A stretch of 64,000 nucleotides of DNA from Theobroma cacao (taxonomy: Eukaryota > Streptophyta > Magnoliopsida > Malvales > Malvaceae). The notes below the pieces were generated by a model. That model saw only the letters and a list, made by a program, of their open reading frames with translations, did not search any database and was not told the DNA's origin. Made by a program: the position numbers and the translations under genes. Positions 23,350 through 35,190 of this stretch are shown here, piece after piece. The stretch spans positions 13,481,412 through 13,545,411 of the forward strand of contig NC_030850.1 of the NCBI RefSeq assembly GCF_000208745.1. Reading direction: 5' to 3'. Position 1 is the first letter of the stretch, and each line of letters opens with the position of its first letter.

Positions 23350-26300
23350 ATGATATCGAGGTATGTTATTGGGTTTATTACTACAACACATAAATTTCTG
23401 AAACTTTTTGTGTAAATTAAAATATGGATTAGAAACATTGCCCAAAGTTGTTACACGCCATGCATCTTTAATGCACATGGCGTGTAAAAAATATACTGAA
23501 ATAACATGTGTTAGCACATGGCGTGTAACATTTTTATTGAACATGGCGTGTAACATGTTGTGAACATAGCGTGTAACAATTTTGAACTTGCGTGTCACAT
23601 TTTTGAACATGGCGTGTAACATTTTTTGAACTTGCATGTAACATTTTTGAACATGGCGTGCAACATTTTTTAAACATGACGTGTAACTTTTTTTAAACAT
23701 AGCGTGTAACATTTTTTGAAAATGGCGTGTAACAACATGACTGACAAATTTTAAAACACGGCATGTAATGTGCAAAATGATTGATAAATTTTTTGTTTTC
23801 AAAATTTCAGTGGAGTTCCAATTGTACGACTTGTGATAAAACGCAGTGGTCAGTGGGCGGATGGCATTTACAAAGGTGGTGAGTCACGAATGCTGGGGGT
23901 TAAGAGTGATTTGACATTTGTGGGCTTAATGAAACTGGTTCAAGATGTTGTTCGGGTAAACTTAGAAATTGACAAAATTGAGTTACATGCATTGATCAAT
24001 ACACTTGGAGAGCTATCATGCCCAATTATCAATGACGATAAAGATGTTGCATTAATTTTACTAGAACAGAGGAATGTTTCGGCTGTGTATGTCACCATTA
24101 AGGAATGCCAAACAAATGTTATGTCACATGAAGAATTTAAACAACATAGTAATCAGCTCAATCAAAATGAGATTTACAATGCTTCACATATACCACCGCA
24201 TTCGGTTCGTAACCTACAACAATGGCAATAAATGCACGCACAAGAGTTTGTGCAGCCCAGTAGACACACGACATTCACAGAATAGTTGGCTGCACAATTC
24301 CGATCAGGATGTGCATCGAACCAATTATTTGTTTCCGTCCAACAAATGCAACAATCAAGTGAAACTGTAGAGAGTGTAATGCCATTTTCAAATGAGAATA
24401 CGACACTTGAGGATAACATTGCAACATTGGAAGATGATACTACGATGCTCGAGGATAATACTACATCTGATGAAGGAAATGAGAATTTGTTCCCTACCGG
24501 TGAAGATAGATTTGATGACAATTCAGACGATGGGCCTAATGAATGGCATGATGACAGTTTAGATGATGATTGGCTTTATGATAGTGACATTCCAATTTGC
24601 TATAATGTTGAAGGTGAAACGGAACCTGTTAAAGGTGTTGATGTAGGAGATGTTTAGTATGATGACCCTATATATAATAACCCTATCGTTGGTGAGAACG
24701 GGATTCATTCCCCTGATACATTGCTTGATGACAGTTATCAAGAAAAGGAAAATGTAGGGATATCTTGTAGTGGCTAATTCCAAGTGCAAAAAGGTTCTCC
24801 TTTTAAACAATTACCACTGAAGAGTCGACATGTGTCGATGATTGCTTATACAAAGGAAAAATGTTTTCCTCAAAGGCCGAGTTGAAACGAGCTTTGAACA
24901 TGTTGGCTCTAAAAAAGCAGTTTGGGATAAGAGTAAAAAGGTCATATAAAGGAGGTTTTGAGGTTGGTTACAAGGACAAGGCATGCAAGTTTGGTGTGCG
25001 TGCAATAAAGTTACCTGAAGGAGAATATTGGCAAGTTCGGACGTTCCACAAAGTATACACATGTACGGTCAATGGTTTGCAAGGACAATTTCAAACCACG
25101 AGTGCAAAGATAAATGGTGAACTTATGTCACACAAGTTTCAGGCTAATGGAGTAGCATTGAGACCTAAGGACATAATTGGTGAAATAAGGGTTTAGTGGG
25201 GATTGGAATGCTTGTATGGTAAGGCTTGGCAAGCAAAAAAGTATGCGGAGAGGCTTATTTTCGATCCCTTAGAGGAGTCATTTTAACTACTACCCTCATA
25301 TTTTTATATGTTGGAACAAAAAAAATTTGGCACAGTCACTGCAGTGGTTACTGATGAGGCACAAAGATTCAAATATTGTTTCTGGTCATACAGGGCTTCT
25401 ATTTGGGGGTTTAGGGATGTAATACGTCTTATGGTTGTAATTGATGCAACACATCTGAAAGACAAGTTCAAAGGTGTTCTGTTTGTCGATGTATGCAAAG
25501 ATGCTAACAAGTGTGTATATTTAGTTGCATTTGGCATAGGCCATATTAAGGACGAAGACTCATGGACATGGTTTCTTAGCAAGCTGCATGATGCGGTTGG
25601 TTATCCTAAAAATACTATGTTCATTTTTTATTAGCATCTCGACATTAAGAAAACAATCCAAAATGCATACCCAGATGCGTACCACAGTTTATGCGGTTAC
25701 CACATGAAGAAAAACTTTAAAAACAAGTTCAAGCACGACAACGTTTCTATGATTTTAACCCTTGCTCGAGATTGCTATAAGGTTTTCGATTTCAATAGAC
25801 ATATGAACCAGCTTAAGCAGATTCATGGGGGAGCCCATGCTGACTTTATGAGAATAGGTCCTCAAAGATGGGCACGCACACATTCAACAACAAGGCGATA
25901 CCAACTCATGACATCCAACATTGCCAAATGTGTTAACTCATGCTCGAAGCATGCAAAACAAATGCCAATCACTGTTTTGATCGAGTTCATCAGAAACATG
26001 TTCCAGCGTTGGTTCCATGACTAGTACGAGGAGGCCATTAACATGACCACGCCCCTCAACACTTGGGTTACCAGGCAGTTGAGCAAATGGTTCAATGATG
26101 CACATCATTTTGTAGTTAAACCTATAAATCGAGTAGAGTTCAAAGTTAAAAACGGGAAGATGGGCGGACTTGTAAACTTGTCTAGGAAGACATATTCATG
26201 TTGTGAGTTCCAAACATATTTACTGTCATGCAGCCATGCCATTGCAGCAATAAGGTTAGGATATCTTTATTTCTTTTTTGAACCGTAATTGGCATAGCAT

Positions 26301-26800
26301 TTACATTGTGCTTGAACATTGAGTTCATTGTTTTTTTCAGTAAATGCAAACATGAAACCGTTAAATTCTACGCTAACTATTACAAGACAACTGTTTTGGT
26401 GGAGGGTTATGCAGGGTCTATTCGTCGATAGGGCATCCTAGGGAGTGGGACATCCCCTCTCATGTGAAATAAATTGTCGTCTTGCTACCATCTTGGTGAG
26501 GCCAAACGGGAAGACCTAGGAAAAGAAAGATTCCATCGGCTGGTGAAGGCAGTCGAGCATAGAGATGTTCGCAATACAAGAAGTACGAGCATAATAGACA
26601 GAATTGCCCATCCTCATTTGTAGTTCCATCCACAAATCTAGCACCATCTCTAAGTCAATTGACACCTCCACGAGTGCGACGACCGAAAGCATGTTTAAGT
26701 TGTAGACAAACCGGTCACACACGCAACAACTATCCAATACGAAGGACAATGTCTAAAAACATAGGGTATCTTGTAGATGAAGACAACTTGTCGGCCTAAC
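23350..26800 (+). pseudogene. MuDR-type transposase (MULE 1), broken
   Basis: A tiny first exon (23350-23360, ATGATATCGAG) joins at a GT-AG intron (23361-23810) to an exon encoding a PB1-like N-terminal domain (GVPIVRLVIKRSGQWADGIY onward). An acidic stretch follows (24286-24657), then the MuDR DNA-binding domain (24861-25194), the catalytic domain with VVIDATHLKDKFKG (25430-25480) and a C-x2-H-type block HSLCGYHMKKNF (25680-25715), then a SWIM-like zinc motif YSCCEFQTYLLSCSHAIAAI (26195-26255). After a short intron come remains of CCHC zinc knuckles (about 26560-26720). Defects: several in-frame stops (24229, 24655, 25194, 25284, 25632, 26021) and a frameshift near 24845. In intact copies this enzyme mobilises Mutator-like elements. 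Confidence 0.9.
23449..23770 (+). repeat. Array B: GGCGTGTAACA repeats filling a MULE intron
   Basis: About ten units of 21-25 bp, each close to ACATGGCGTGTAACATTTTT plus TGA, occupy most of the 450-bp intron between the first two transposase exons. The first copy is a hairpin: TTACACGCCATG at 23450-23461 faces CATGGCGTGTAA at 23478-23489. Units vary in length and bear point changes, so the array is old or evolves by short slippage. Confidence 0.9.
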
Positions 26801-27810
26801 TAAATGTGTGAGCCATGTGCAATACCTTTCTCACAATTTCCTTTTGCAGTTTCTTACATTCATTCATATTTTATGTTTGTTAGTTTCCTCTTGTATAGGA
26901 GTCTTTATTTTTTTTTTTTGTAGATATATTATTTGATTATTTATTTCATTTTGTTCTTAGTTTTAATCAGTGAATAGACTTGCGAAGTAGATTATTATTG
27001 ATATGCTTATTAATAAGCCAAAATTTAAGTGTAAAAGATTTATGGTGTTGAAAATATATATAAATATTTTTTTACTTAATTATTTAATTCTAGAATATGT
27101 AAATTAATTTATCATTTTGACAAAAACTAAGTCTGAATTCTCCTTCTATAAAAAAAAATTTTGTAAAAATTTTATATCTAAAGTCAAATTTAGATGAATA
27201 ACTTGTATTACGTTAATATAAATAACTAAATAAATTCTTTCTTCTTCTATTTATAATAGTATACAAATTTGAAATTGGTTATTTAACTTAGTTTTTTACT
27301 TGAGCTAAAGTCAAATAAGCAAAATATGTTGATTTAGTTTTTTCTTTTAAAAAAATTGAAAAACAAAGATATGGAGTTAGCGATGATTATAAAAGTAATT
27401 CCTCATTCTGACTTGCTTTAACTTTGACATAACAAACCTCTTATTATAACCATAGAATCTGAGTTTCACCCTTCTAATTATTTATTTATTTTTTATGTTT
27501 TTATTTTGTTTAATATTTTAAGTTATAATTTTTAAGTTGAAATTTCTTAGATTAAAGTTTGTATTTATGGTTGATAAAGTTAAATATAACTGTAAATATT
27601 TGTTCCATCTTATTTTATTAATAAATTTTTAGGGTTTCAAAATTAATAATTTAAATTTAAATTTAGTAGAATTTGATTGTGGTATTTGAATTTAAATAAA
27701 ATCATTATATAAGAAATTTCGAGTAAATTTAAATAAAACGTAAATTGGGTAAGAGTTGAATAATTTCAAACGAATGTATATTTGTAAATTGTGAAAGTTG
27801 TAACTAAATG
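26801..27810. other. AT-rich DNA between two MULEs
   Basis: No gene or repeat of known type seen. The stretch is strongly AT-rich. The 3' end of MULE 1 should lie here, but no inverted match to its 5' flank was found by eye. Confidence 0.5.
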
Positions 27811-27862
27811 GTCAAAAGACCTGGGAAGTCCCTGTACTCACCCATTTTGTTCAATTTAGTTC
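27811..27862 (+). repeat. Left terminal inverted repeat of MULE 2
   Basis: Matches the inverted sequence of 33256-33306 with a few differences. The blocks GTCAAAAGAC, TGGG, TGTACT and CATTTTGTTCAATTTAG are conserved. Confidence 0.85.
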
Positions 27863-29443
27863 TCCGACTCAAAACTGAAGCAATTTAGTTTCTTGATTTT
27901 GGGAATTTCTCTAATTTAGTCCCTCCCCCTAACAACGGACGTGGCGTTGACATGGCAAACTTGGCTAACGTGTCAATGTATGTGTAACTGTCCGAATGAC
28001 ATGGTAGTGCCACATCATCGCATATGATGATGTGGCAATGTCATGTCACTTGATGAGATGACATGGCAGTGACACGTCATATTATCAGATTGGGTACGAC
28101 AGCGGTACAGGAACTAATGTGAATAAAATTTCAAAAAAATATGTTATGCTAATAAAAGAAATGCTACGTGGCAGTTTTGATCAGATGGTGTGGGGGTGAT
28201 ATGTGGCTTTTAGGTTCCATTTTTCCTTAACCCCGATAATTATCCCTAAATAATGGCTAAACTCTTAACCAACTGTTATCCGTGCCGAAACCGTTAATGT
28301 TTGAAATTTCGACCACTTGAAATTGAGAGAAAACAAAAAACCGGGAGTGAAACCCAACCTACATACTAAATTAAACCGAGATTGAAACCTAGGCTAAAAA
28401 CTAAACATAAACCCTAAACCCAGCCTAAACACTAAATTGAGAGTGAAAATTTGAGAAACTTTGAAACCAAAAACGCACTTCAAAGCTTGAAACCTAGCCT
28501 AAAATAGATAAACCTTGAATTCAGGGACACTTGAAAGCTGAAATCGAGAATGTTGATGGGTGAGAGCTCGAAAAAAGGAAAAAAATCAAGAGAAGGAAGG
28601 GAAAATGAAAAGGAGAAGGTTGTTGGTCTGGAAGAGCGTGGTACAAATTCATTATGTTGGTGATGAATAGTATTAGGTTTTGTTTTTAATGTTTACTGAG
28701 ATAGTGTTTTGTTGTTTCATTTTTTATTATTGCTGATGTATTTGTTTATAGTATTAGGTTGTGTTTTTAATGTATGATTATTTGGCTTTGTTTTTTTAAT
28801 TTGTTATTGTTACTGTTGTGTTAAATAAGACAAACAAAATATAGGAAAAAGCAATGCACCAAGATTCTCCTTGATTTAGTTTCCAACTTTACTTGATTAT
28901 ATGACTTTATGTGGGTACTTTATGGTGGTTAGGGCACATAAAGAGGAGTATGATGTTGTTGGTAATAAATTATTCATTTTGAACACATGGTTGATAGCAA
29001 TATCTCAAAGTGTGTATAGAACATTACAATATGACCCTCCAAACATACTAGTAAATGAAATTGACATGTGAGGATGTGATTGGAATAAAATTGATTGAAT
29101 TCAATAAATCAAATAATTTAGAATTCAATTTAACTAAGTTCTGTTCAATTGAGAAGAGTACAAAAACAATATAATATAAAGCTTCAATCATTTAGTTAGT
29201 GTTGCTCATATTATGAATTAAGAGGACTTTTAGTTAGTGTGATGTTTATAACACATGAGTTTTTTTTTTTTTAGACTTCATGGCACTTACATGTGTAATA
29301 TTTGTTTGGATCTGTTTACCTAAACTTTTTATTGGCCATGCCTAAGTCTATATATTGTTGAGCTATAGTATATTCTTGTGTCTATTATTTTGAATAATTT
29401 TTTTCTGCATTATTATTCAGCATTCTATTCTCCATACCCTTAA

Positions 29444-32400
29444 TTGGCACATACAATATTAATGTTCAATTCATGGTCAGATACTGGATTTGTATTTGTT
29501 TTAATGTATGTTGATTGGGTCTTTAAAATTTATCACACAGATAACAATCGCTTTCAATTATGCCTCCATCATGGGGGGATCTTAGTTCATGAACCCAAGT
29601 TTTCATATAAGAGCGGGAAGAGGAAAATGGTTGATACATCGGATATCGATACCATCTGTTATTGGACTCTATTACAGATGGTAAAGGCTTTAAAATATGA
29701 TATAGGATTGATTAAAGGTTTATATTATAAAGATGGGAATGGTCTGAGAACAATTTTAAATGATCAAAGTATGAATAATTTGTGTAGATTACTTAAAGAG
29801 AAGGGTTTTCTTTTTGTTTATGTTGAGCATGGGAAAAATACTCACCATGGTACTCCAATGCTTGAAACACTCAATGAAGATATGGAGTTTCTATCATCAG
29901 ATAATGAAGTTGGAGATGGAGAACGTTTCAATAAAGATGAAGAAGGTTTAAATGAAGATTATTTTGATACAACATGGTTAAGTGATGAAGGGGATGATGA
30001 GTTGGCAAATGGATAGGGAGAAAATAAAAGAATTTAAGGCAAGTAGAGATAGGTTGCTGGCTGTTGCATCAGAGGAATTAAATGAGGAAGGACCATCTGA
30101 ATCAACAGCTACAGGTCCATCAAAAGCTACTGGACTCCAATTTAAAACTACTGGTGGCTTATCTAAAGCTGCTGGAGGCCCATTGAAAGTTGTTGGCGGC
30201 CCATCTGAAGTTGTTGGAGGCCAATTTAAAGTTGTTGGTGGCCCATCTGAAGTTGTTGGAGGCCAATTTAATGCTGCTAGTGGCCTTTGTGAAGTTGTTG
30301 GAGGCCCATCTGAAGCTGCTAGAAATGATGGAGGCCCAACTGTTGGACCATCAAGGGCAAAACATCATAGTGATTATATTGACTCTAGTGACCTAGCGAG
30401 TTACATTTCTACAAGCTCTGGGCCTGAAACTGATGTGGCACAAAGGGTCAGGTTGAGTGGACCATTTTGTACTTCAGATCAGTTGATATCAGACTTCTTT
30501 GTGGGTCAATCTTTCAAGGATATGGGACATTTCAAAGCTATTTTGTGTGAGTATAGTATGGCTAAGTGGTTTTCTTTCATTTTCAAAAAAAATAACAAGG
30601 TTAAAGTTAAAGCTAAATGTGCTAGAATTGGTTATGAATGGGATATACTAGCTTCAAAGCACGAGAATGACAACTCCTTCAAAGTGAAAACCTATCTCGA
30701 AACACACAATTGTCTGCCTATAATTAAGAATAAGAAAATGACAGTAAAGGTTGTGGCTAATAAGTTGAAAAATGATATTATCAAGATGTCATTCCTAAGG
30801 GCAAGATAAATCATAATGTTGGTGAGAAAACAGCAAGGTGTGGCAATTGGTCTGACAAAGGCTAGAAGAGTCCAGTTAGCAGTGATGAAGGAAGTGAAAG
30901 ATAATTATGTAGAAGAATTCAGCAAATTAAGACAGTATGTTGATGAGCTTTTAGAAAGAAATGAAAGGTCAACAATTAAAATAGAGGTGGATAGGTCTGC
31001 ACCAGATGAAGTAGCAGTTTTTCATCGAATGTATATCTATTTTGGGCCATTGAAGAGTAATTTTTTAAAAGGTTGCATATGTATATTTGGATTGGATGAT
31101 TGTTTCTTAAAGGGTTTAGTGAAAGGACAACTTTTGGTTGTTGTGGGCCAAGATGGGAACAACCAAATGTTCCTTCTTGCATGGGCAGCGGTTAGTGGTG
31201 TTGAGAACAAAGACCATTGAAAATGATTTTTGGAGCTCTTATGTGCTGATTTGGGCATCCAAGATGGAATGGGATGGACCATCATCAGTGACATGCAAAA
31301 GGTATTTTTTAAAATAAAATAGTAAATAAGACTATTAAGTGTTATGTACTGTATGTATGTTGTGTATATTTTGTATGAATTTAGTGTTTAGTTTTACATT
31401 AAAAAAATAAATACAATTTTAAAAGGAGGAAAAGTAGGATTGCAAAGCAATCTAGCAATTATGAATAACTCAGTCCAAGAAAGAAAAAGTTGGGTTGTAA
31501 ATAATGCATGCAATAAATTATTCTTTAATGTATATCTTCTCATTATTTACTATATTTATTTTGTTGCTGTAAGGTCTTTTAAGTGCTATCAGTGAGCTTC
31601 TTCCCTTCGTTGAACAACGAATGTGTGCACGACACATCTACAAGAGGTGGGGTAAGAAGTTCAGAGATGAAGACTTAAAGTTTCAATTTTTGCGTTGTGC
31701 TAGATCCCCAAACCAGCCAAAGTTCAAGAAGCAAATGGAACTTCTATGCGCCATGAATAAGGCTGCATACAATCACTTGATTGAGAATTGAGATGTCGTG
31801 CATTGGTGTCAAGCATTCTTCTCTGATTTCTCCAAGTGCGATGTTATTGAGAACAATATGTGTGAGACCTTTAATGGAGTAATTATAGAAGCAAGATGCA
31901 AAGCAGTCATCAGCATGCTTGAGGATATGAGACTTTATGTCATGAGGCGATTGGTTCAAAATAGGGAATATGGCATGAAGTGGAAAACTGAGGATGGCCC
32001 TCGTATACTCACCAAAATAAAGAAGTCTAGGGGGCTGGCAGCAAAATGGGAAGTAAATTGGAATGGGGCCTATTTGTACGAAGTATTCTGGGAAAATCTT
32101 GAAAAGTTGGTAAAAGAGAGTTACACCTTATCTTTGTAGCATGGGACATGTAGTTGCTAAGCTTAGGACATCAGTGGAGTGCCATGCCAGCATGCCATCA
32201 GTGTTATTTATTATGAGGGAGAGGACCCTACAAAGTATTTAGCATATTGTTTTAAAAAGATTGAATACCTTAAGGCTTATGAACAACTGCTTTGTCCTGT
32301 TAGAGGCCAATGTTTTAGCCTAAATGAAATGTGGAGGTTGTCTTACCTCTATATGTAAAGAGATCTGCTAAATGACCGAAGAAGGAAAGGAGAAGAGAAG

Positions 32401-32800
32401 ATGGTGAAGGGCCAAAGAAAAATATGTCAAGGGTGGGAAAGATAATGAAATTCTTGATTTGTTGTCAAGAAGGACACAATAGGTCAAATTGTCTAATGCG
32501 ACATGTAAGTGTTATCTATTTTGTATCTTGTTGCTTGATTTAGTTATTATTTATATTACTAATTACTTACTTTTTTTAATTTTTATGTCTATGGTCAAAC
32601 AAACACAGAAAAAAGTCAAAGTCAAAAGAAAAAATCTGAAGCTGCTAGTAGGGCGAGTGAACTTGTTACTGGTGCACCAAGTGAAGTTGCTGCTACTGCA
32701 CCAAATGAAACTGTTGTTGGTGCAAGTGCATTTCATACCAATGCAAGTGAAGGTGCTGTTAGGTCCATTACATCAAAGGCTATCAAGAAGAGGAAAAAAT
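29444..32800 (+). pseudogene. MULE 2 transposase (broken)
   Basis: First piece (29444-30016): PB1-like domain with FQLCLHHGGILVHEPKFSY and an acidic tail. Second piece (29982-30806, another frame): a heptad-repeat linker, then the MuDR zinc/DNA-binding domain (DMGHFKAILCEYSMAKWFSF). Third piece (30816-31300): catalytic domain with FGLDDCFLKG (first Asp) and TIISDMQK (second Asp). An intron (about 31301-31573) leads to LLPFVEQRMCARHIYKRWGKKF and NNMCETFNG (last acidic residue). Then a SWIM-like SGVPCQHAISVI (about 32175-32210) and a CCHC knuckle CCQEGHNRSNC (32460-32495). Lesions: a frameshift near 29990, stops at 30807, 31218, 31788 and 32137, and a further shift before the SWIM part. The DDE acidic triad is retained. 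The canonical Gly after the first LD is Asp. Confidence 0.9.
30090..30320 (+). repeat. Heptapeptide-coding minisatellite in MULE 2
   Basis: Eleven consecutive 21-bp units encode heptads of the form GG(P/Q)(S/F)(E/K)VV, for example GGPSEVV and GGQFKVV. It lies in the linker between the acidic tail of the PB1-like domain and the DNA-binding domain. A related Ala/Ser/Glu-rich repeat appears near the C-terminus at about 32640-32770. A flexible spacer is the likely role. Confidence 0.88.
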
Positions 32801-33255
32801 GAGGGCAAATAGTAAATGAGGGCTACTAAGAAGGTGCTGTTTATGGGAGTGATTTCTTTCATTTTAGGATTGATTGTAGCTTCTATTCTTGTTAGAAGAC
32901 TTGAAACATCATTGTAATCTTTACTTAATGGAATTTAGATTTTTACCTTTAAAAAAATAAATATTCCTCAAAACTCCCTTTGAAAGAAATGATCATAAAG
33001 CTAATATATGGCTACACTTACTTTTGTTTTAAGTCTGACATATTTATTGTTGAAATGATAGTAACAAGAAAAAACACTTAATAATCTGAAAAGTTAGCTA
33101 GTTATATTTTTTGTTGGATCAATTTAATCCTTAAATTTTTGTTAATTTTTTTCCTAATACATTGAAATTTCTTTCAAGTTAGTCCCTATACCGTTAATTT
33201 TTCTCTACTTTAGTCCACTTTTTTGTGGATAGGTAAATTTATTATTGAGTAAAAG

Positions 33256-33306
33256 GACTAAATTGAACAAAATGGAAAAGTACAAAGACTGCCCAAGTCT
33301 TTTGAC
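33256..33306 (-). repeat. Right terminal inverted repeat of MULE 2
   Basis: Inverted partner of 27811-27862. Array C begins about 30 bp beyond this end. Confidence 0.85.
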
Positions 33307-33335
33307 ATCTTGTCAGCCACATGCTATAATTGTTA

Positions 33336-33960
33336 GATGTGGATGACATCTTATGGTGACACGTTGAGTGGAAGCAGATTTATAGGGTGACACGCTAACT
33401 TGTTGTAGTATTGTGGGGTGACACACCATACCCCAATTGTTAGATGTTGATGACATTTTGTGGTGACACGCTAAATGGTAGCAGATTTATGGCGTAACAC
33501 ACTAACTTATTACAGTATTGTGGGATGACACGTCACGCCCCAATTGTCAATGTCGATGACATCTTATGGTGACACGCTAAGTGGTAACAGATTTATAGGG
33601 TGACACGCTGAGTGACAGTAGATTTATAGCGTGACACGCTAACTTGTTGGAGTATTATGGGGTGACACGCCACGCCCCAATTGTCAGATGTCAATGACAT
33701 CTTGTGGTGACACACTGAGTGGTAGTAGATTTATCATGTGACATGCTGAGTGGTAGTAGATTTATGGCGTGACACGCTGACTTGTTGGAGTATTGAGGGG
33801 TGACATGCCACGCCCCAATTGTTAGATGTCGATGACATCTTGTGGTGACACGCTGAGTGGAAGCAGATTTATAGAGTGACACCCTGACTTGTTGCAATAT
33901 TAAGGGGTGACACGCCATGCCCCAATAGAGTGACACGCCATATGGTTGTAATATTAATTT
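33336..33960. repeat. Array C: about 106-bp compound repeat with TGACACGC words
   Basis: Units starting at the GATGACATCTT box recur near 33339, 33445, 33551, 33690 and 33828: spacings of 106, 106, 139 and 138 bp. The longer units contain one extra 33-bp subunit, (A/G)TTTAT...GTGACACGCTGAGTGGTAGTAG. Each unit holds several TGACACGC words, and the GTGACACGCCA(C/T)GCCCCAATTG block once. It lies between the right end of MULE 2 and the DUF1985 pseudogene. Confidence 0.9.
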
Positions 33961-34799
33961 AATTTACATCAACTTTTGATCATTAAAGGCACTGTGTCTG
34001 AATTGAAAAGTTAATGTATAAAATGTACGAATATTATTAAAATTAATAAAATTAATTGTATCCATAAAAAAATCTACATTAGATAACTCTAGTGACGACA
34101 CCCGTGACGCACTGCCTTCAAAAGTGCTCTGAGGAACACGGTTCCTTTCATTCTAAATCGACGTAAGGTTCCCATCCCCTCCTGCTGTTGCCTCAACTAC
34201 TGCATCGGCCTGAGGAAGATGGTCTCTTTTAACCTCAATTGAGTGAAGGTCCCCTTCCCCTCAGCAGATGCATCGATAACCGTATCGACCTCAGAAACAT
34301 GATCTCCTTGAGCATCATCTGATTGAAGGGTCACATCCCCTACTACGACATCATTGAGAACGTCATCGACATGAGTTACATTCTCTTTGTCAACACCAAC
34401 TACGTCATGGTGAATGTGAACACTAGGTTCATCATGCTACCCATCATCAGCATCATCGTGGTCCTCACCATCATTGTGAGATGAAGCACCACCCTACAAA
34501 ACGAGACAAATGGGAAAATCTATTAACTCATAAAATCTCACAAACCCTAAACCAAGAATAAAAAATAGGACTACACTTATTAAACGTAAACCACAAATAT
34601 ATGAGCGAAGATAGAATAACGTACTTGTGATTTCAGGCCATCTAGAATCTGACCAAAAATATGGTTCTTAAACGTCTACATTGCGAGACTCAATGACTAA
34701 ATTGAAGCTTTCAGCTCCAACATGTCTTTTTTATGCTTGATCATGATCCATCGCAATTGACGTTTCATGACTACTCGATCATTAACTCTTGTCCAATGG

Positions 34800-35190
34800 G
34801 TCAACTGCAATAATATATATTATTGTGTTATTCAATAATCATATATGAAATTATTGAATATAAACCGTTAGAACTTTAATATCTTTATTAGCGACTCTTT
34901 AGCACTATGCGATTGAGCAGAGCTGATCGATGGTTGAGGTGCTATTGTCACCTCTGTCAATTGCAATAACAGAAATTACTATGTTACTAGATAAACATAT
35001 GTGGAAATGTTGAACACAAACTGCTAGAATCGATCTTACCTATAGCTCGTTAACACTGTGCGTCTGAGGAGGACCTCTCGGTGATTAAGGAGTATGAAAT
35101 TGTTCCAACTACAAATATGGATATGTTATTCGATAATCACATATGAAATTGTTGAACACAAACCGTTAGAACTGTCCTTACCGGCTGTTC
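34800..35190 (-). repeat. Triplicated intron-exon unit in the DUF1985 pseudogene
   Basis: Three related units of about 142-157 bp contain the box GTTATTCGATAATCACATAT or its variants at 34827, 34984 and 35126, each followed by AAACCGTTAGAA-like sequence. Read on the minus strand, units at about 35185 and 35035 keep a donor (GGTAAG), while the third has lost it. This is a tandem duplication of a short exon with its intron. Confidence 0.75.

Larger units (their letters stand above)
27811..33306 (+). mobile_element. Mutator-like element (MULE 2)
   Basis: Inverted ends GTCAAAAGACCTGGGAAGTC (27811-) and, read from 33306 on the minus strand, GTCAAAAGACTTGGGCAGTC continue to match through CATTTTGTTCAATTTAGT. 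Between them lies a MuDR-class transposase in several pieces. About 1.6 kb of non-coding subterminal DNA, with UTR-like text and a palindrome at 28008-28037, precedes the gene. A 9-bp target duplication was looked for and not seen (left flank AACTAAATG, right flank ATCTTGTCA), so one end may be recombined or the true ends may lie slightly outside. The coding part is broken. Confidence 0.85.

Noticed and set aside
28380..28430. Telomere-like AAACCCTAAACCC text
   Set aside because: Only two imperfect units occur within MULE 2 non-coding DNA. There is no extended array.
30190..30396. Leu/Ala-rich open frame with heptad-like repeats
   Set aside because: It is the alternative frame of the 21-bp minisatellite in MULE 2. 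The GGPSEVV frame continues into the transposase domain and is preferred.
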